From positions 47,369,366-47,433,365 of the forward strand of contig CM060111.1 in assembly GCA_030522415.1 (NCBI GenBank): a stretch of DNA of 64,000 bases, given 5' to 3'. The stretch is from Channallabes apus. Its lineage: Eukaryota; Chordata; Actinopteri; Siluriformes; Clariidae. Under the pieces are notes generated by a model, which had not been told where the DNA came from, made no database searches, and saw only the letters and a list, made by a program, of their open reading frames with translations. This document shows positions 20,276 to 32,000 of this stretch, piece by piece. Position 1 is the first letter of the stretch; every line of letters begins with the position of its first letter. The position numbers and the translations under genes were made by a program.

Positions 20276-20801
20276 GAGACAGGATTTGTCAAAATTACTT
20301 TTATTAAATAGTTTGCACTGGTCTGCTGTACAGTTAATTTCTTTATTTCCTGAAAAACAATGAAAGTAAAATGAAATAAAATGTGTTATTTTAATGACAT
20401 TGCTTTATATACACACACAACACTTTTAACACGCTACAGATTAATATACACACAAGTTCTCACCTTAAGGCGATGCTCCAGTAATTACATTTCTAGTGTT
20501 GCTTTTCTAATGGATAGCCTTTTCTCTTCCATTTAAGGTCCTAAATCTCTATGTCACTTTTTCTTATTTGTTTTTGAAGATGGACCTTATACAGCTCCTT
20601 TGCTGGCAACTAGGAAGGAAACTAGGAATTATTATTACAAAATAATTTAATACATGAGATTCTGTCAGACAATAAAATTAAAATATGGACAACTGCACAA
20701 ATATTCTTACACTGCTTAGATCGTGCATTGAGGTTGAAGGACCTGCATCCGTGAAGAAATCCCCAGGTATGTACTGTGAAAGAACAATGACAGTTTGCTA
20801 C
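20276..20801. other. Harbinger internal or flanking sequence, non-coding
   Basis: AT-rich, with no credible frame. It ends at gctac, which faces gttac after the chromovirus, a 5-bp target duplication with one difference. Confidence 0.5.
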
Positions 20802-21174
20802 TGTCATGCACACTCAATCTGCGCCCGGCACTAGGACCCGGAAGTAAGGCGGGCGCCAAACCAGGAAGTATAAAAGAGGTAAACAAACGATGGCTTACCA
20901 CTCAGTCATTGAGTTCGCCCGATGCCATTTCGGAATCGTTCGTCAAACTGTGAGTACTCACTTTCTTGGTTTTGTTTCCTGTTTGAGTGTGTGTTTATAG
21001 GACGCGGGTTTGATTTGTGTCTTTCCCTTGCTCTTTCTATCGTGAGAGTCCTTAGACTAAATAGCGTGATTATCCTGCCTACTCGTGCACTTCCGCGTTT
21101 GGGTTTACCATTCACGCAACAAAGGGCTAACCGCTAAGCTACGTCTTCTGCTCATCTCCGGTTAGTTCATGACA
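20802..21174 (+). repeat. 5' LTR, chromovirus copy 2
   Basis: Starts tgtcatgcac, ends catgaca. TATA box at 20869-20875. Confidence 0.94.
20900..20910 (+). promoter_or_regulatory. Predicted mRNA 5' end, self-primer, copy 2
   Basis: The sequence actcagtcatt begins 31 bp after the first T of the TATA box, exactly as in copy 1. It pairs with 21175-21185 through ten Watson-Crick pairs and one G-U. Confidence 0.72.
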
Positions 21175-21185
21175 GATGACTGAGT
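21175..21185 (+). promoter_or_regulatory. Self-priming primer-binding site, copy 2
   Basis: The sequence gatgactgagt overlaps the gag ATG (21176). Compared with copy 1, its last base changed from c to t while the partner base changed from g to a, so pairing is kept. Confidence 0.72.
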
Positions 21186-22255
21186 CTGCAGTTAACCCAG
21201 CGGATTACGCTCACCTCTGCGACGTGGTAGATGGACACGTTCGGTTGATTGATAGGCTGAACGCCGAGATCGCGACTCTCCGCAGTAGCGTCCAAGACCT
21301 TGCGGCCTTGCGGCGCGAGGTGGCGGAGCTGCGGCGCGAGGTCGCAGATCTTCGGCGCGAAGCTGTCGGTCCTCCGGCTGGTCTATCTCCCGTCGCGGTT
21401 GCTGCCGTGCCGCCACCTTCACCTTCACCCGATGTATTTTTATCACTACCGGACAAATGGGATGGCACAGATGGGAGATGTAGCGTTTTTCTAACCGCAC
21501 TGGATCTTGTGTTTGAGTTTAATTCCAACAGATACTCCACAGACCGACTGCGCATCGCTCTCCTCGTCTCATTGCTATCCGGGCAGGCAGCTGTGTGGGC
21601 CACGGCGGTTCTTCACTCCGATTCAGACACGGCACATTCCTATAATGAATTTACCAAACAACTGAGACTCACCTTTGAACATCCAGCAGGTGAGGTGGAG
21701 ACCGACACCAGATTATACCATCTGCGGCAGGCAGGTTTGTCCGTGAGCCGTTACACGGCGGAGTTCCGTACTCTCGCCGTCCAAACCACCTGGGGTGACA
21801 CCGCTCTCCGGACAACCTACTACGAGGGACTGGCGCCATATATTAAAGACGAGCTCGTGGGACGAGAGCTACCTGCGACGCTGGAGGGTCTCGTTCAGCT
21901 AGCTCTCCGGATCGACCAACACCGAATCTCTCGTCCTAAACCAGCCCCACGAAACCTGACACCTGCCGTTTCATCATCTCCATATACCACATCACGACCA
22001 TCCACCACCCCCTCTCACGTTCCCGCACCTGAAGCACGACCCACATTCAACTCCACTGTCTCTGGTGCTGTCGGTTCTCCACCACCCGCCGTGGTTAACA
22101 CGGGAGCCGGGGAACCCATGCAATTAGGGCGCGCCTCCTTGACCGCTGCAGAACGGGAGCGACGATTTAAGGAGGGGCTCTGCGCGTACTGTGGGTCCAG
22201 CGCACATCACCGAGCCATCTGCCCCCGTCGTCCGGAAAACGCTCAGACCCGGTGA
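21176..22255 (+). CDS. Gag, chromovirus copy 2
   Basis: The frame is intact at 359 residues. The N-terminus has a long heptad-like stretch ([21 protein letters not shown]), probably a coiled coil, somewhat longer than in copy 1. The capsid region spans about 90-245 ([20 protein letters not shown] to [18 protein letters not shown]). A CX2CX4HX4C knuckle ([14 protein letters not shown]) lies near residue 337. The ATG is set inside the self-priming site. The protein is expected to assemble the virus-like particle. Confidence 0.93.
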   Translation: MTESAVNPADYAHLCDVVDGHVRLIDRLNAEIATLRSSVQDLAALRREVAELRREVADLRREAVGPPAGLSPVAVAAVPPPSPSPDVFLSLPDKWDGTDGRCSVFLTALDLVFEFNSNRYSTDRLRIALLVSLLSGQAAVWATAVLHSDSDTAHSYNEFTKQLRLTFEHPAGEVETDTRLYHLRQAGLSVSRYTAEFRTLAVQTTWGDTALRTTYYEGLAPYIKDELVGRELPATLEGLVQLALRIDQHRISRPKPAPRNLTPAVSSSPYTTSRPSTTPSHVPAPEARPTFNSTVSGAVGSPPPAVVNTGAGEPMQLGRASLTAAERERRFKEGLCAYCGSSAHHRAICPRRPENAQTR

Positions 22256-22278
22256 GGAACGAGGGCAACTCACCGGGT
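22234..22278 (+). promoter_or_regulatory. -1 frameshift signal, copy 2
   Basis: The heptamer G GAA AAC (22234-22240) is in gag phase. After a 6-nt spacer, acccggtgag (22247-22256) pairs perfectly with ctcaccgggt (22269-22278) for 10 bp, with a 12-nt loop. The gag TGA is in the 5' arm. The heptamer is weaker than GGGAAAC of copy 1. Confidence 0.75.
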
Positions 22279-25215
22279 CATTTCCAACTCTCCTCAGTCA
22301 CCACCCCGACCTCCCGTCTCGCGGTCCAAGTAAGTCTCCAGTTTGGCCACAAACGAGTCAGAAGTGCTGCATTTATCGATTCCGGTGCCGCAGGGAACTT
22401 CATTGACTCTACCTATGCCAAAGAATTGGGGATAAAACTCGAGGCGTTATCCCAGCCTGTTCGGATCACATCTGTTGACGGTCGGCCCTTAGCCTCCAGC
22501 CCCATCACCTCTCAGACCCAGCCCATCACTCTAATCATCAACAACCATCAGGAACGGATCCAGCTTCATCTCACCTCCATCACATCACCACCTATCATTC
22601 TCGGGTACCCATGGCTGCTTCAGCATGACCCCCTCATCTCCTGGGCCCAGAACCGGATCCTTCAGTGGGGGCCGACCTGCTCCGAGCTCTGCCTACAAGC
22701 ACCGGCTGGGACGTGCTCTAGGGAGTCCGAGGCCCCCGACGTCGACACCAACGCCATTCCTGCCATGTACCGGGACCTGGCTGAAGTGTTTTGCCGAAAA
22801 CGAGCCACGCACCTTCCACCCCATCGCCCCTATGACCTGGCGATTGACCTCCAGCCGGGCTCGGTGCCCCCCAGCGGCCATCTCTACTCCCTCTCCAACA
22901 CCGAGACGCAGGCGATGGAGGAGTATGTATCAAACGCTCTCCGCCAAGGCACCATCAGGCCCTCCTCATCGCCCGCCGCCGCGGGGTTCTTCTTTGTGAA
23001 GAAAAAAGGAGATGAACTTCGTCCATGTGTCGACTATCGGGGGCTGAATAACATCACCATCAAAAACCGACACCCACTGCCTCTTACCAACTCTGCCCTG
23101 GACGCCCTCTCCGGTGCCACCATTTTCACAAAGTTGGACCTTCGGAGCGCCTACAACTTGGTGCGCATCAGAGAGGGCGATGAGTGGAAGACGGCCTTCA
23201 TTACACCCACGGGACACTATGAAAGTCTGGTAATACCATTTGGACTTTGCAATGCACCCGCCGCCTTCCAGCACCTCATCAATGACATTCTCAGGGACAT
23301 GCTAGGGCGGTGGGTCTTTGCATATCTGGATGACATATTAATTTACTCACGAACTGTTGATGAACACATCCAGCATGTCAGAGCAGTTCTAAAGAGATTA
23401 CACGCCCATCAATTGTACTGTAAGTTGGAAAAGTGCGCTTTTCACGAGCGCTCCACCACGTTCCTGGGTTTTGTCATCTCGCCCCAGGGTGTGGCCATGG
23501 ACCCGCAGAAACTCGAAGTTGTGCGTCATTGGCCCCTACCCAAGACCCTCAAGCAACTTCAACGGTTTCTCGGGTTTGCGAACTTCTATCGTCGCTTTAT
23601 CCGGGACTACAGTACGATTGCCGCCCCCCTAACTGCTCTGACCCGACCCTCATCATCCCCTTTCACTCTCAACTCCGTCGCCATCTCAGCTTTCCAGAGA
23701 CTCTGTCAACGCTTCACCACCGCTCCAATTCTTCTCCATCCAGACGCAAGCAAACCATTCGTTGTGGAGGTGGACGCCTCAGATGTGGGCGCTGGGGCTG
23801 TTCTCTCCCAGCGAGGTCCAGATCAGAAACTACACCCCTGTAGTTTCTTCTCCAAAAAATTTGATGCCACTCAGCAGCGATACGGGGTAGGGGACCGCGA
23901 GCTGCTGGCCATAAAGTGGGCTTTGGAGGAATGGCGTCACTGGCTCCAGGGCGCCAGGGAGCCATTCATTATCTGGACCGACCATCAAAACCTCATCACC
24001 ATCACCACTTTAGCCAGGGCTAAAGACACCAATCAGCCGACCCCGGGGGAACTCCAACCACTCCCTATTCCCCGTCGGCCCTGGTCGCACATTGCCATCG
24101 ATTTCATCACGGGCCTGCCGGATTCAGAAGGAAAGACTACCATATTGACCATCATCGACCGTTTCTCCAAAGCCGTGCACCTGGTGGCCCTATCCGGACT
24201 CCCGTCAGCCAAGGACACCGCGGAGCTGATATTAGAGCACGTAGTCCGCCTGCATGGGTTCCCCAAAGACATCGTCTCGGACAGAGGGCCCCAGTTCACT
24301 GCCCGGTTCTGGAAGGCCTTCTGCCGTCTGATCAATTCCACCTGCAGCCTATCTTCTGGGTACCATCCCCAGACCAATGGTCAGACGGAGCGGGCCAACC
24401 AACAACTGGAGCGCTATTTGAGATGCTTCGTTGCCGATCGCCAGCGCTCCTGGGCTCGCTACCTCTTATGGGCTGAGTTGTCTCACAACCTTCACGTCTC
24501 CTCTGCCACCAATCTCAGTCCGTTCGAGGTATGCCACGGTTTCCAACCTCCGATGTTCGAACACCAAGAACCGGAGGTTGACGTACCCTCAGCCCAACAG
24601 TTGGTCCGCAGGTGTCGGCGGCTCTGGACCCAAGCCAACCAAGCCATCCAACAAGCCAACACCCGCTATGCTGCTCAACATCGCCGCCGACACCCCCCGG
24701 GACGTTTGTATAACGTAGGTGACAAGGTCTGGCTATCTACAAGAAATCTTCATTTACACACCGAGTCAAAGAAGCTATCACCCAGGTTCATCGGACCATA
24801 TCGCATCCACCTCAGAATCAATCCTGTCACCTACCGGCTCCAGCTGCCTGCGGCGCTCCGAATTCACCCGGTATTTCACACTTCACAGCTCAAACCCTTC
24901 ACTACATCACCTATGGTTCCACCCACCCCCCCTGCTCCTCCTCCCCGAATCATCGACGGTGGTCCTGCCTATACCGTACGCAGGATCCTGGATTCGCGAC
25001 CTCGGGGCAGAGGCATCCAATATCTAGTCGACTGGGAGGGTTATGGCCCCGAGGAGCGATCCTGGATTCCGGCCCGGTTCATCCTCGACCCCGAACTCAT
25101 CAGAGACTACCGTCATAGGGTATCCTCCACCCCAGGACCGTCTGGAGCCGGTCCTGGACAGGGGGGTACTGTCATGCACACTCAATCTGCGCCCGGCACT
25201 AGGACCCGGAAGTAA
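22241..25215 (+). CDS. Pol, chromovirus copy 2: PR, RT, partial RNase H, IN core, chromodomain
   Basis: The frame is about 987 residues, -1 relative to gag, and uninterrupted. In order: protease [13 protein letters not shown] with [33 protein letters not shown] and [11 protein letters not shown] (about 23320-23345); connection [12 protein letters not shown]; and RNase H with [24 protein letters not shown] and WTDHQNL. At about 24001-24014 the sequence jumps in frame to the end of the integrase zinc finger. The last RNase H aspartate (DALSR) and the HHCC finger are therefore missing. The IN core is present ([32 protein letters not shown]), followed by a GPY-type module and a chromodomain ([25 protein letters not shown]). 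The frame ends 46 bp inside the 3' LTR. It probably cannot complete reverse transcription and integration alone. Confidence 0.92.
25156..25169 (+). promoter_or_regulatory. Polypurine tract, copy 2
   Basis: The sequence ggacaggggggtac precedes the 3' LTR and lies inside the pol frame, as in copy 1. Confidence 0.65.
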
Positions 25216-25542
25216 GGCGGGCGCCAAACCAGGAAGTATAAAAGAGGTAAACAAACGATGGCTTACCACTCAGTCATTGAGTTCGCCCGATGCCATTTCG
25301 GAATCGTTCGTCAAACTGTGAGTACTCACTTTCTTGGTTTTGTTTCCTGTTTGAATGTGTGTTTATAGGACGCGGGTTTGATTTGTGTCTTTCCCTTGCT
25401 CTTTCTATCGTGAGAGTCCTTAGACTAAATAGCGTGATTATCCTGCCTACTCGTGCACTTCCGCGTTTGGGTTTACCATTCACGCAACAAAGGGCTAACC
25501 GCTAAGCTACGTCTTCTGCTCATCTCCGGTTAGTTCATGACA
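25170..25542 (+). repeat. 3' LTR, chromovirus copy 2
   Basis: This is a 373-bp LTR, one base different from 20802-21174. Confidence 0.95.
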
Positions 25543-26421
25543 GTTACTCCAATATAAAAAGGGGGCGCTGCATTATAATGGTATGCATCCCACCTCGGTG
25601 GATCTACCAGCATTGTCCACTTCTGTCACAGCAGATGTGTCTCTTCATCTTCATCCTTCAGTGAAAATATGCAAGTATACGTTATCTGGCAAAAAAATCT
25701 AATAAAAGTAACTAGAGTACAACAAAACACTTACAACTGTGACAGACTGTGTTCTTTCTGTAGCGTCCAATAATACAATCCCTCTATTAGTATCTATTAG
25801 AAAATACAACCTATAGAATTCTCAATATTATCAAAGAAAAAAACTACTAATGCAGGAAAAACATGTCAAAGTAATACAACTAAGATCACAGTAGCCTACT
25901 GTATACATCATGGGCAGTTAAATACAGTAAGCCTGCATAAAAACGTTAAGCATGTTCAAAAGCCTTTAAGTGATAGAGATAGTATTTTATTAATTCATAT
26001 AATGAAAATAAACCATAGTGGTAAACTTACATTTCACCATGTTAGTGTCACTGGTGGCCCTTTATTAAGGGACAGAGTCGCTCCTCAGATGGGATGAGGC
26101 CCCCCCCTCCGCCAGTTAGACTCCGCCAGTTAGACAGCCTTCAGCCTTCTTTCTATTAGCTACATGACAGAACGAATATACTAAACCGTGTTTAATAAAT
26201 AGTTCAGTGATCGTGTAATAAGATATTACCTTTTTGCAGAACGTTTTTGTGTTTCATATTCACTTGGCTTCTGCCTCCAGAAGGATTAAACCTTATTAAA
26301 TAAGAAACCATACAGTCAGTATACACTGGTATTTTAACCTAAAGAAATTAATGGCAGGAAAAGTAAATGCTTTCATTTAACAGCCAAAAGGACTCGGAAG
26401 GGGTGTTTAATTATTTTTGCA
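25543..26421. other. Non-coding part of the Harbinger region
   Basis: AT-rich with no frame of note. A short duplicated phrase, ctccgccagttaga, occurs at about 26108-26135. Confidence 0.4.
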
Positions 26422-26628
26422 TTATAATAAAAGGAGAGGCGATGTAAATTTGCAATTTACACACGTGCATTTACTCTGACCGTTATATTTTGCTAAGCCA
26501 ACTTTCACCGGTGCAGCCGTATTGCTTTTTTTCATTATTATTGACTTAAATTCCTCATATGCGTGTATTAAAACCTCTGTGAAGTATAACAGACTCTGTG
26601 CCCCTCTCTTTTCACTTTGATTTTCCAT
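26422..26628 (-). pseudogene. Myb/SANT-like DNA-binding protein of Harbinger, first exon remnant
   Basis: Read from 26628, the frame starts MENQSEKRGAQ and continues EVLIHAYEEFKSIIMKKSNTAA. This matches the start of the Myb/SANT-like (NAIF1/MSANTD type) domain that fish Harbinger elements encode as their second gene, which helps the transposase reach the nucleus and bind the ends. After KSNTAA the expected continuation (a QNIT.RVNA-like stretch) is found in another frame at about 26462-26490, so the copy has a frameshift. Confidence 0.65.
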
Positions 26629-27044
26629 TTTGACTCGTGAAATCGTCGATCCATTGAAAATGTCTTTATGTACGCACCGTGCACGCGCACTAACTCTGGG
26701 TAACTAGTAGGGGATTAAACTTAATCTTACCAGATGTTTTGGAACCGACATACTCATGGTATGCGGGTTTGGGGTTAATCAACCCAGAGGTTAAGATTAA
26801 CCAAATGGTAAGTTAACCAAGCTTTCTGGAACACACCCCAGCTTTGTCTTAATGTTGTTAAAGTTGTCAGTGAAAGCTGTGTGTGTGTTCAGTTACTCTG
26901 CTATGGACCAGTCGGCAGTATTTATTTATTTTTATTTACCTTTATTTAACCAGGCAAGACAGATGAAGAACAGGTTTCTTATTTACAACTGTGGCCTGGC
27001 AAAGATCTATCTTATCAGTAGATCAGACGCCTTCAGAGACTCCA
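26629..27044. other. Harbinger right end and fish interspersed repeat
   Basis: The stretch at 26700-26850 contains inverted ggttaa/ttaacc motifs and probably the end of the Harbinger element. The stretch 26930-26995 (tttatttaaccaggcaagac ... gtggcctggcaaagatc) is a common fish repeat fragment of unknown class. Confidence 0.45.
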
Positions 27045-28255
27045 ATCTAAACCTTTACTACTGAACTTAGGAACATCTTATCCGTATCTGATGCAGAAAA
27101 ACTAGTTCATGCATTCATGACCTCCAAACTGGACTATTGTAATGCATTACTAGGTGGTTGTCCTGCATCCTCAATAAACAAGCTTCAGTTAAGTCCAAAA
27201 TGCAGCCACCAGGGTTCTCACTAGATCCAGAAAATATGATCATATAACCCCGATATTATCATCCCTGCACTGGCTACCTGTTCAGTTTAGAATAAATTAC
27301 AAAATAGTATTACTTACATACAAGGCCTTAAATGGTTTAGCTCCCACATACCTAACCAGTCTTCTGATGCGCTACAATCCACCACGCGCCTTAAGATCAC
27401 AAAGCTCCGGACTTCTGGTAGTTCCCAGAATTTCAAAATCTACAAAAGGGGGCGGGGCATTTTCATATTTAGCTCCAAAGCTTTGGAATAGCCTTCCAGA
27501 CAGTGTTCGGGGAGCAGACACGGTTTCCCAGTTCAAAAGTAGACTCAAGACACATCTCTTTAATCTGACATACACATAACTCATCCCATAATCTCATACT
27601 CCAGTACACCTATCCCGAATGGCAACTACGCTAATTCTCCCCATCTGTTCTGTATTTCTCTACCCATCCCGAGGCATCGGGAGATTGTGCCAGCTTCAGT
27701 AGACAAAGGCCGACCCTGCGAGGTTCCTGAGGCGTCCAGAGAAGGACCAGCTCCAGCTGGATTCAGCTTTATGATGGTTGGAGCTACACATGCTGCTCCT
27801 GTGCTTCCAGTGATCCAGACCTCATCTGCCCTCTGCACCTACTGACTCGTCCCTATGCTGAACTGGTCTTCATGTCAATTTAAATAATTTCTGTCATATT
27901 GAATTATCACCTGCACAACACACATGATGTGATAATTTCTATCTGTTATCACCCAGATGAGGATGGGTTCCCTGTTGAGTCTGGTTCCTCTCAAGGTTTC
28001 TTCCTAATGCCATCTCAGGGAGTTTTTCCTTGCCACCGTCGCCGTCACCCTTGGCTTGCTCATCAGAGAAATTTCATTCATCATTCATTCATCTCATTAT
28101 TATCTAGACACATTTTTCTCACACATACACACTTCCAATTATTTTCTTTTCTAAAAAATTCTTTAATTTTTTGTAAATTTTCTTTTGTTTTTGTGAAGCT
28201 GCTTTGAGATAATGACCAGTGTTAAAAGAGTTATATAAATAAAATTTAATTGAAC
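27045..28255 (+). pseudogene. L2-type LINE 3' end
   Basis: This is the C-terminal part of an L2 reverse transcriptase with stops and shifts: [50 protein letters not shown], then LKTHLFNLTYT and TAA at 27577-27579. The 3' UTR contains the phrase cacccagatgaggatgggtt and ctcagggagtttttccttgc, shared with the copies at 33618-34438 and 41975-43712. It ends in the tail gttataaataaaatttaatt-like sequence near 28255. The 5' end is truncated. Confidence 0.85.
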
Positions 28256-28562
28256 TCATGATGGCACAGTTAGATACTCACTTCATCCAGAGGGAAAAAA
28301 ATATTTGCACCAACAGCTTTGTAGCAGATACGTGTGTGTGTGTGTGTGTGTGTGTGTGTATTATTTTAGGGAAAACAAGTGGTGCTGTAATTATCACCTG
28401 GTGTCTGTTCTTTGTACATCGCTAACTCAGTTAGCTGGATTTGATTGTTGTGGATTTGTCCTGATCTTGGATAGTTTCGTTCTTCGATGCGCTTCTCACA
28501 TTTGTTGTCATAGCAACATGTCCGTAAGCTTGAACCTGCTCGGTAGCAGCTTTATTCATGTA
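28256..28562. other. Spacer left of the DIRS element
   Basis: Contains a (TG)n run at 28331-28358. No gene is seen. Confidence 0.5.
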
Positions 28563-28563
28563 A

Positions 28564-28795
28564 ACGTCTCGGGTTACTTTGCAGTAACCCTGTTCCCTGA
28601 GAGGCGGGAACGAGATGCTGCGTTAGAACGCTTATGGGAACTATCTTGTCGCATTGCCGGCCATGAAGCATGTGTGGAAAAACGCCATTATCTGGCTATA
28701 TATAACCTCGGTCAGGTGACGTCATCTGATTAGAACAGGTGGAGGTTATAAATACCGGAAGCCGGCAAAAAACCTCAGATTATTTGTCTGAATGG
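28564..28795. repeat. DIRS left terminal repeat
   Basis: The extreme end, cgtctcgggttactttgcag to cgagatgct (28564-28619), is complementary to 28831-28885. From atgctgcgttagaacgctta on, it is inverted at 33175-32996. Confidence 0.88.
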
Positions 28796-28830
28796 ACGTT
28801 CGGTCACATGGTAGTGCGGCGTTCGGACAC

Positions 28831-28935
28831 AGCATCTCGTTCCCGCCTCTCAGGGAACAGGGTTACTGCAAAGTAACCCGAGACGTTCCCTTTTCGAGGC
28901 TTCACTCAATGCTGCGTTAGAACGCTTATGGGAAC
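28831..28935. repeat. DIRS internal complementary region
   Basis: The first half is the reverse complement of the left terminus, and the second half (gttcccttttcgaggcttca and on) matches the complement of the right terminus. The two halves join at acgtt. In DIRS1 this region templates circular junction formation during replication. Confidence 0.85.
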
Positions 28936-29049
28936 GAGAATACCAACGCCGCCGCACTACAGGTGTCTGGACCCCAAGGTTGTGTAGCGTGTGCGCACAA
29001 GGCCGAGAAGGTCTCAGATTCATGTCCGGGAAGCTGACCCGAGGACTCG

Positions 29050-32000
29050 TTAGCCCGGAGTGGCATGGACATCCAGACTATAAAATCTTATAAATGTGTG
29101 GGGAGAGGACCAACCCGCCGTGTCACACACTTGTTGCAGGGGAGTACCTCTTGCAAGAGCAATAGATGAGGCGACCCCTCTGGTTGAATGAGCCCTGACT
29201 CCTAGGGGCGAAGTGAGTCCACGCGCCTCATAGGAGAGGGCAATAGCATCTCTCACCCAGTGTGACAGAGTATGTGTGGTGGCGGCCGCCCCCCGGTTGC
29301 GGCCTCCATAACATATAAAAAGTTGCTCTGACTTACGCCACTGGCTGGTGCGGTGGACATAAGCCTGAAAAGCACGTACTGGGCACAGTAGGTGAAGTTT
29401 CTCCTGCTCCGGATCCGCAAAAGGCGGAGGACAGAAGGCTTCCAGGACGACAGGGTGCATGGTTGAGAAAGGAACTTTCGGTAGATAGTTTGGGTGAGGA
29501 TGCAGAATGGCCTTGACTAGCCCAGGGGCAAAGTCCAGGCAAGATGGGGAGACTGACAATGCACTCAGGTCTCCGATCCTCTTTAGAGAGGTGATGGCCA
29601 TAAGAAGAACCATCTTGAGAGTCAGAAGCTTGTCGGGAGCTGACTCTAGCGGTTCAAAAGGAGTGTCGATCAGACCTTTGAGCACGATAGATAAATCCCA
29701 AGAGGGAGCCGTGACTCTAGTGGGTGGTCTCAACCGTTTAGCTCCACGAATGAAACGGGCAACTAAAGGGTGATTTCCTACAGTAACCCCTTCAGACAGG
29801 ACGTGGCAGGCTGGAATAGCGGCCACATACGTTCTGAGGGTACTAGGGCACAAGCCCGAGGACAATTTCTCTTGCAGGAATTCCAGCACTGAAACGATTT
29901 GGCAGTGGACTGGGTCCACCTGCTTTGCCATGCACCAGCTCTCGAATACCTTCCATTTGAAGGCATAAATCCTTCTAGTGGAGGGAGCCCTAGCACTTAG
30001 GATGGTGTCAATTACGCCGGCTGAAAGGCCGGCTTGACTCAATTGGTCCCGTTCAGGGGCCAAGCGTGAAGGTTCCAGAGCTCGGGCCGGGGATGAAATA
30101 TTGTCCCCTGCGCCTGAGATAGAAGATCCCTCCTCACTGGAATCATCCAAGGTGAGCCGTCGAGGAGCGATATTATCTCTGAGAACCATACTTGGGCCGG
30201 CCAACGGGGCGCTATCAATAAGAGGCGCAAACCGTGTTGACGGACCCTCGCCAGGACTCCCGGGAGCAGAGCTATCGGAGGGTACGCATAGAGGCGTAAA
30301 TTGGGCCACGTATGGGCCATCGCATCCAGACCCAGGGGAGCTGGATGAGTCAGAGAGTAGTAGAGGGGACATTGTGCAGTCTCCTGTGAGGCAAAGAGGT
30401 CCACCTCTGCTGTAGAGAATCTCTCCCAGATTTGAGTGACTACTTCGGGGTGGAGTTTCCATTCCCCGTGATTCACAGCTTGTCTGGACAGAAAGTCTGC
30501 TCCCACATTCCTGTACCCTGGAATGTGAATCGCCCTGAGGGACAGGAACTTGTCCTGAGCCCAGAGCAGAACCTGATGTGCTAGCTGGTTCAAGCGTCGT
30601 GAACGCAGGCCGCCCTGGCGATTTATGTAGGAGACTACCGATGTGCTGTCCACCCGCACTAGGACATGGTAGCCTCTCAGCTTCTGGAGGAAATGCTGTA
30701 GAGCTAAAAATAGAGCCACCATTTCGAGGCAATTGATGTGCCATGCGAAAAGGTGGCCTCTCCAGACCCCTTGGGCTGGACGGCCATCCAAGACCGCGCC
30801 CCAGCCAGTAAGGGAAGCGTCTGTCGTTAGCATTTTGCGACGACAAGACGGACCTAGAGTGGGGCCGAGCCGTACCCCAGTCCTTACGGGGGGGTGCGCG
30901 GCTACTGACGCTTTCCTTCTGCGCCTCTCGTCTAGTGAGACTCAGATCGGGTCGAGGTTGGGTGGCCGATGGCCTCGACACCTGGGCACGGCGTGGGATA
31001 AATTTCCCAAAAGCTTGTTCATAGAGACTGGCCTCTCTAAATCTGGTGGCGACAGTATTTACTGCTTCGCCAAATAGGCCTGAGGGTGAGATGGGAGCAT
31101 CGAGAAGGAATGCCCGATCTTTGTCCTTAATGCCAGTTAGATTTAGCCAGAGGTGCCTCTCTGCAGACACCAGGGAGGCCATAGAATGGCCAATAGCACG
31201 GGCTGTCTGTTTCGTCGCATGCAGAGACAGATCAGTAGCCCGGCGTAATTCTATGAATGCTTCCTGATTCATATTGCCGCTTGTGCTCAGATCATTCAGC
31301 AGGTCGGCCTGATACGCCTGCAAAACCGCCATGGTATGCAAGGAAGCGCGGGCCTGACCAGCTGCTTGGAACGCCTTCCCTAACAGGGTAGAAGAAGTTC
31401 TACATGCCTTGGAGGGAAGGGTTGGCTTTTTTAATGAGGATGATGTTCCAGGAGCGAGATAGCCCGCGAGCGTCTCCTCAATCTGGGGCATCATCACATA
31501 ACCCTGTGCCTTTGCATCAACAATGTTCGAATAAAACGAAGTTGAAGGTACAAAAATACGGGAAGAAAAAGGACGTCTCCATGAACGAGATAACTCGTTG
31601 TGGAGATCATCAAAAAAGGGGAGAGAACGGCGTTGTGGCGCCATCTCCTGGCCACCCGACAGAAATCTGTCATCCAGTTTGGAACGTTTTGTATGCGCTT
31701 GCTCTTGTGGCCAGTCAATGTGTAAACGTTCAACTGCGCGTGTTATAACCTCAATTAATTCCTCATACTCTTTATCATCCCTAGAGGATCGTTCTGCGGT
31801 AGCTACATCCATTTCAAAGGAAGCAAGAGAGTGAGTCTCTCCCAAACACTCCCGAGAAGCACCGAGGTGCGCTCGCGAAGTGGAGGGAGAGAGAGAGTGA
31901 TCCGGGGAGGAAGCGAGAGAAAGGAGGGGCTCCGTCTCTCGTGCCTCGGCCAAATCAACCTGTGAGCCCCAGGAGTGCAGAGTGGCTCGTGGCTCCCTAA

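Larger units (their letters stand above)
20802..25542 (+). mobile_element. Sushi-like chromovirus, copy 2 (internal deletion)
   Basis: The LTRs are 373 bp and differ at one base (g/a in gtttgagtgtg versus gtttgaatgtg). Gag is intact and pol is a single open frame. However, pol lacks about 426 bp (142 codons) relative to copy 1, covering the end of RNase H and the integrase zinc finger. The flanks gctac and gttac are a near-perfect 5-bp duplication. The family is the same as copy 1, with roughly 80-85 percent similarity by eye. Confidence 0.95.
19284..26850. mobile_element. PIF/Harbinger element (fragment) split by a chromovirus
   Basis: A HARBI1-like transposase lies on the plus strand at 19284-20275. 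A Myb/SANT-like gene start lies on the minus strand at 26422-26628. Autonomous Harbinger elements carry exactly this pair. The sushi-like element 20802-25542 sits between them. I could not find a matching left terminus, and the right end near 26850 (gctttctggaacacacccc) is a guess. Confidence 0.65.

Noticed and set aside
20906..21137. Frames of about 70 residues on both strands repeated at 25274-25505
   Set aside because: They are inside the LTRs of chromovirus copy 2.
30101..31834. Plus-strand frames opposite the DIRS coding region
   Set aside because: They are antisense shadows of the DIRS gag and RNase H frames.
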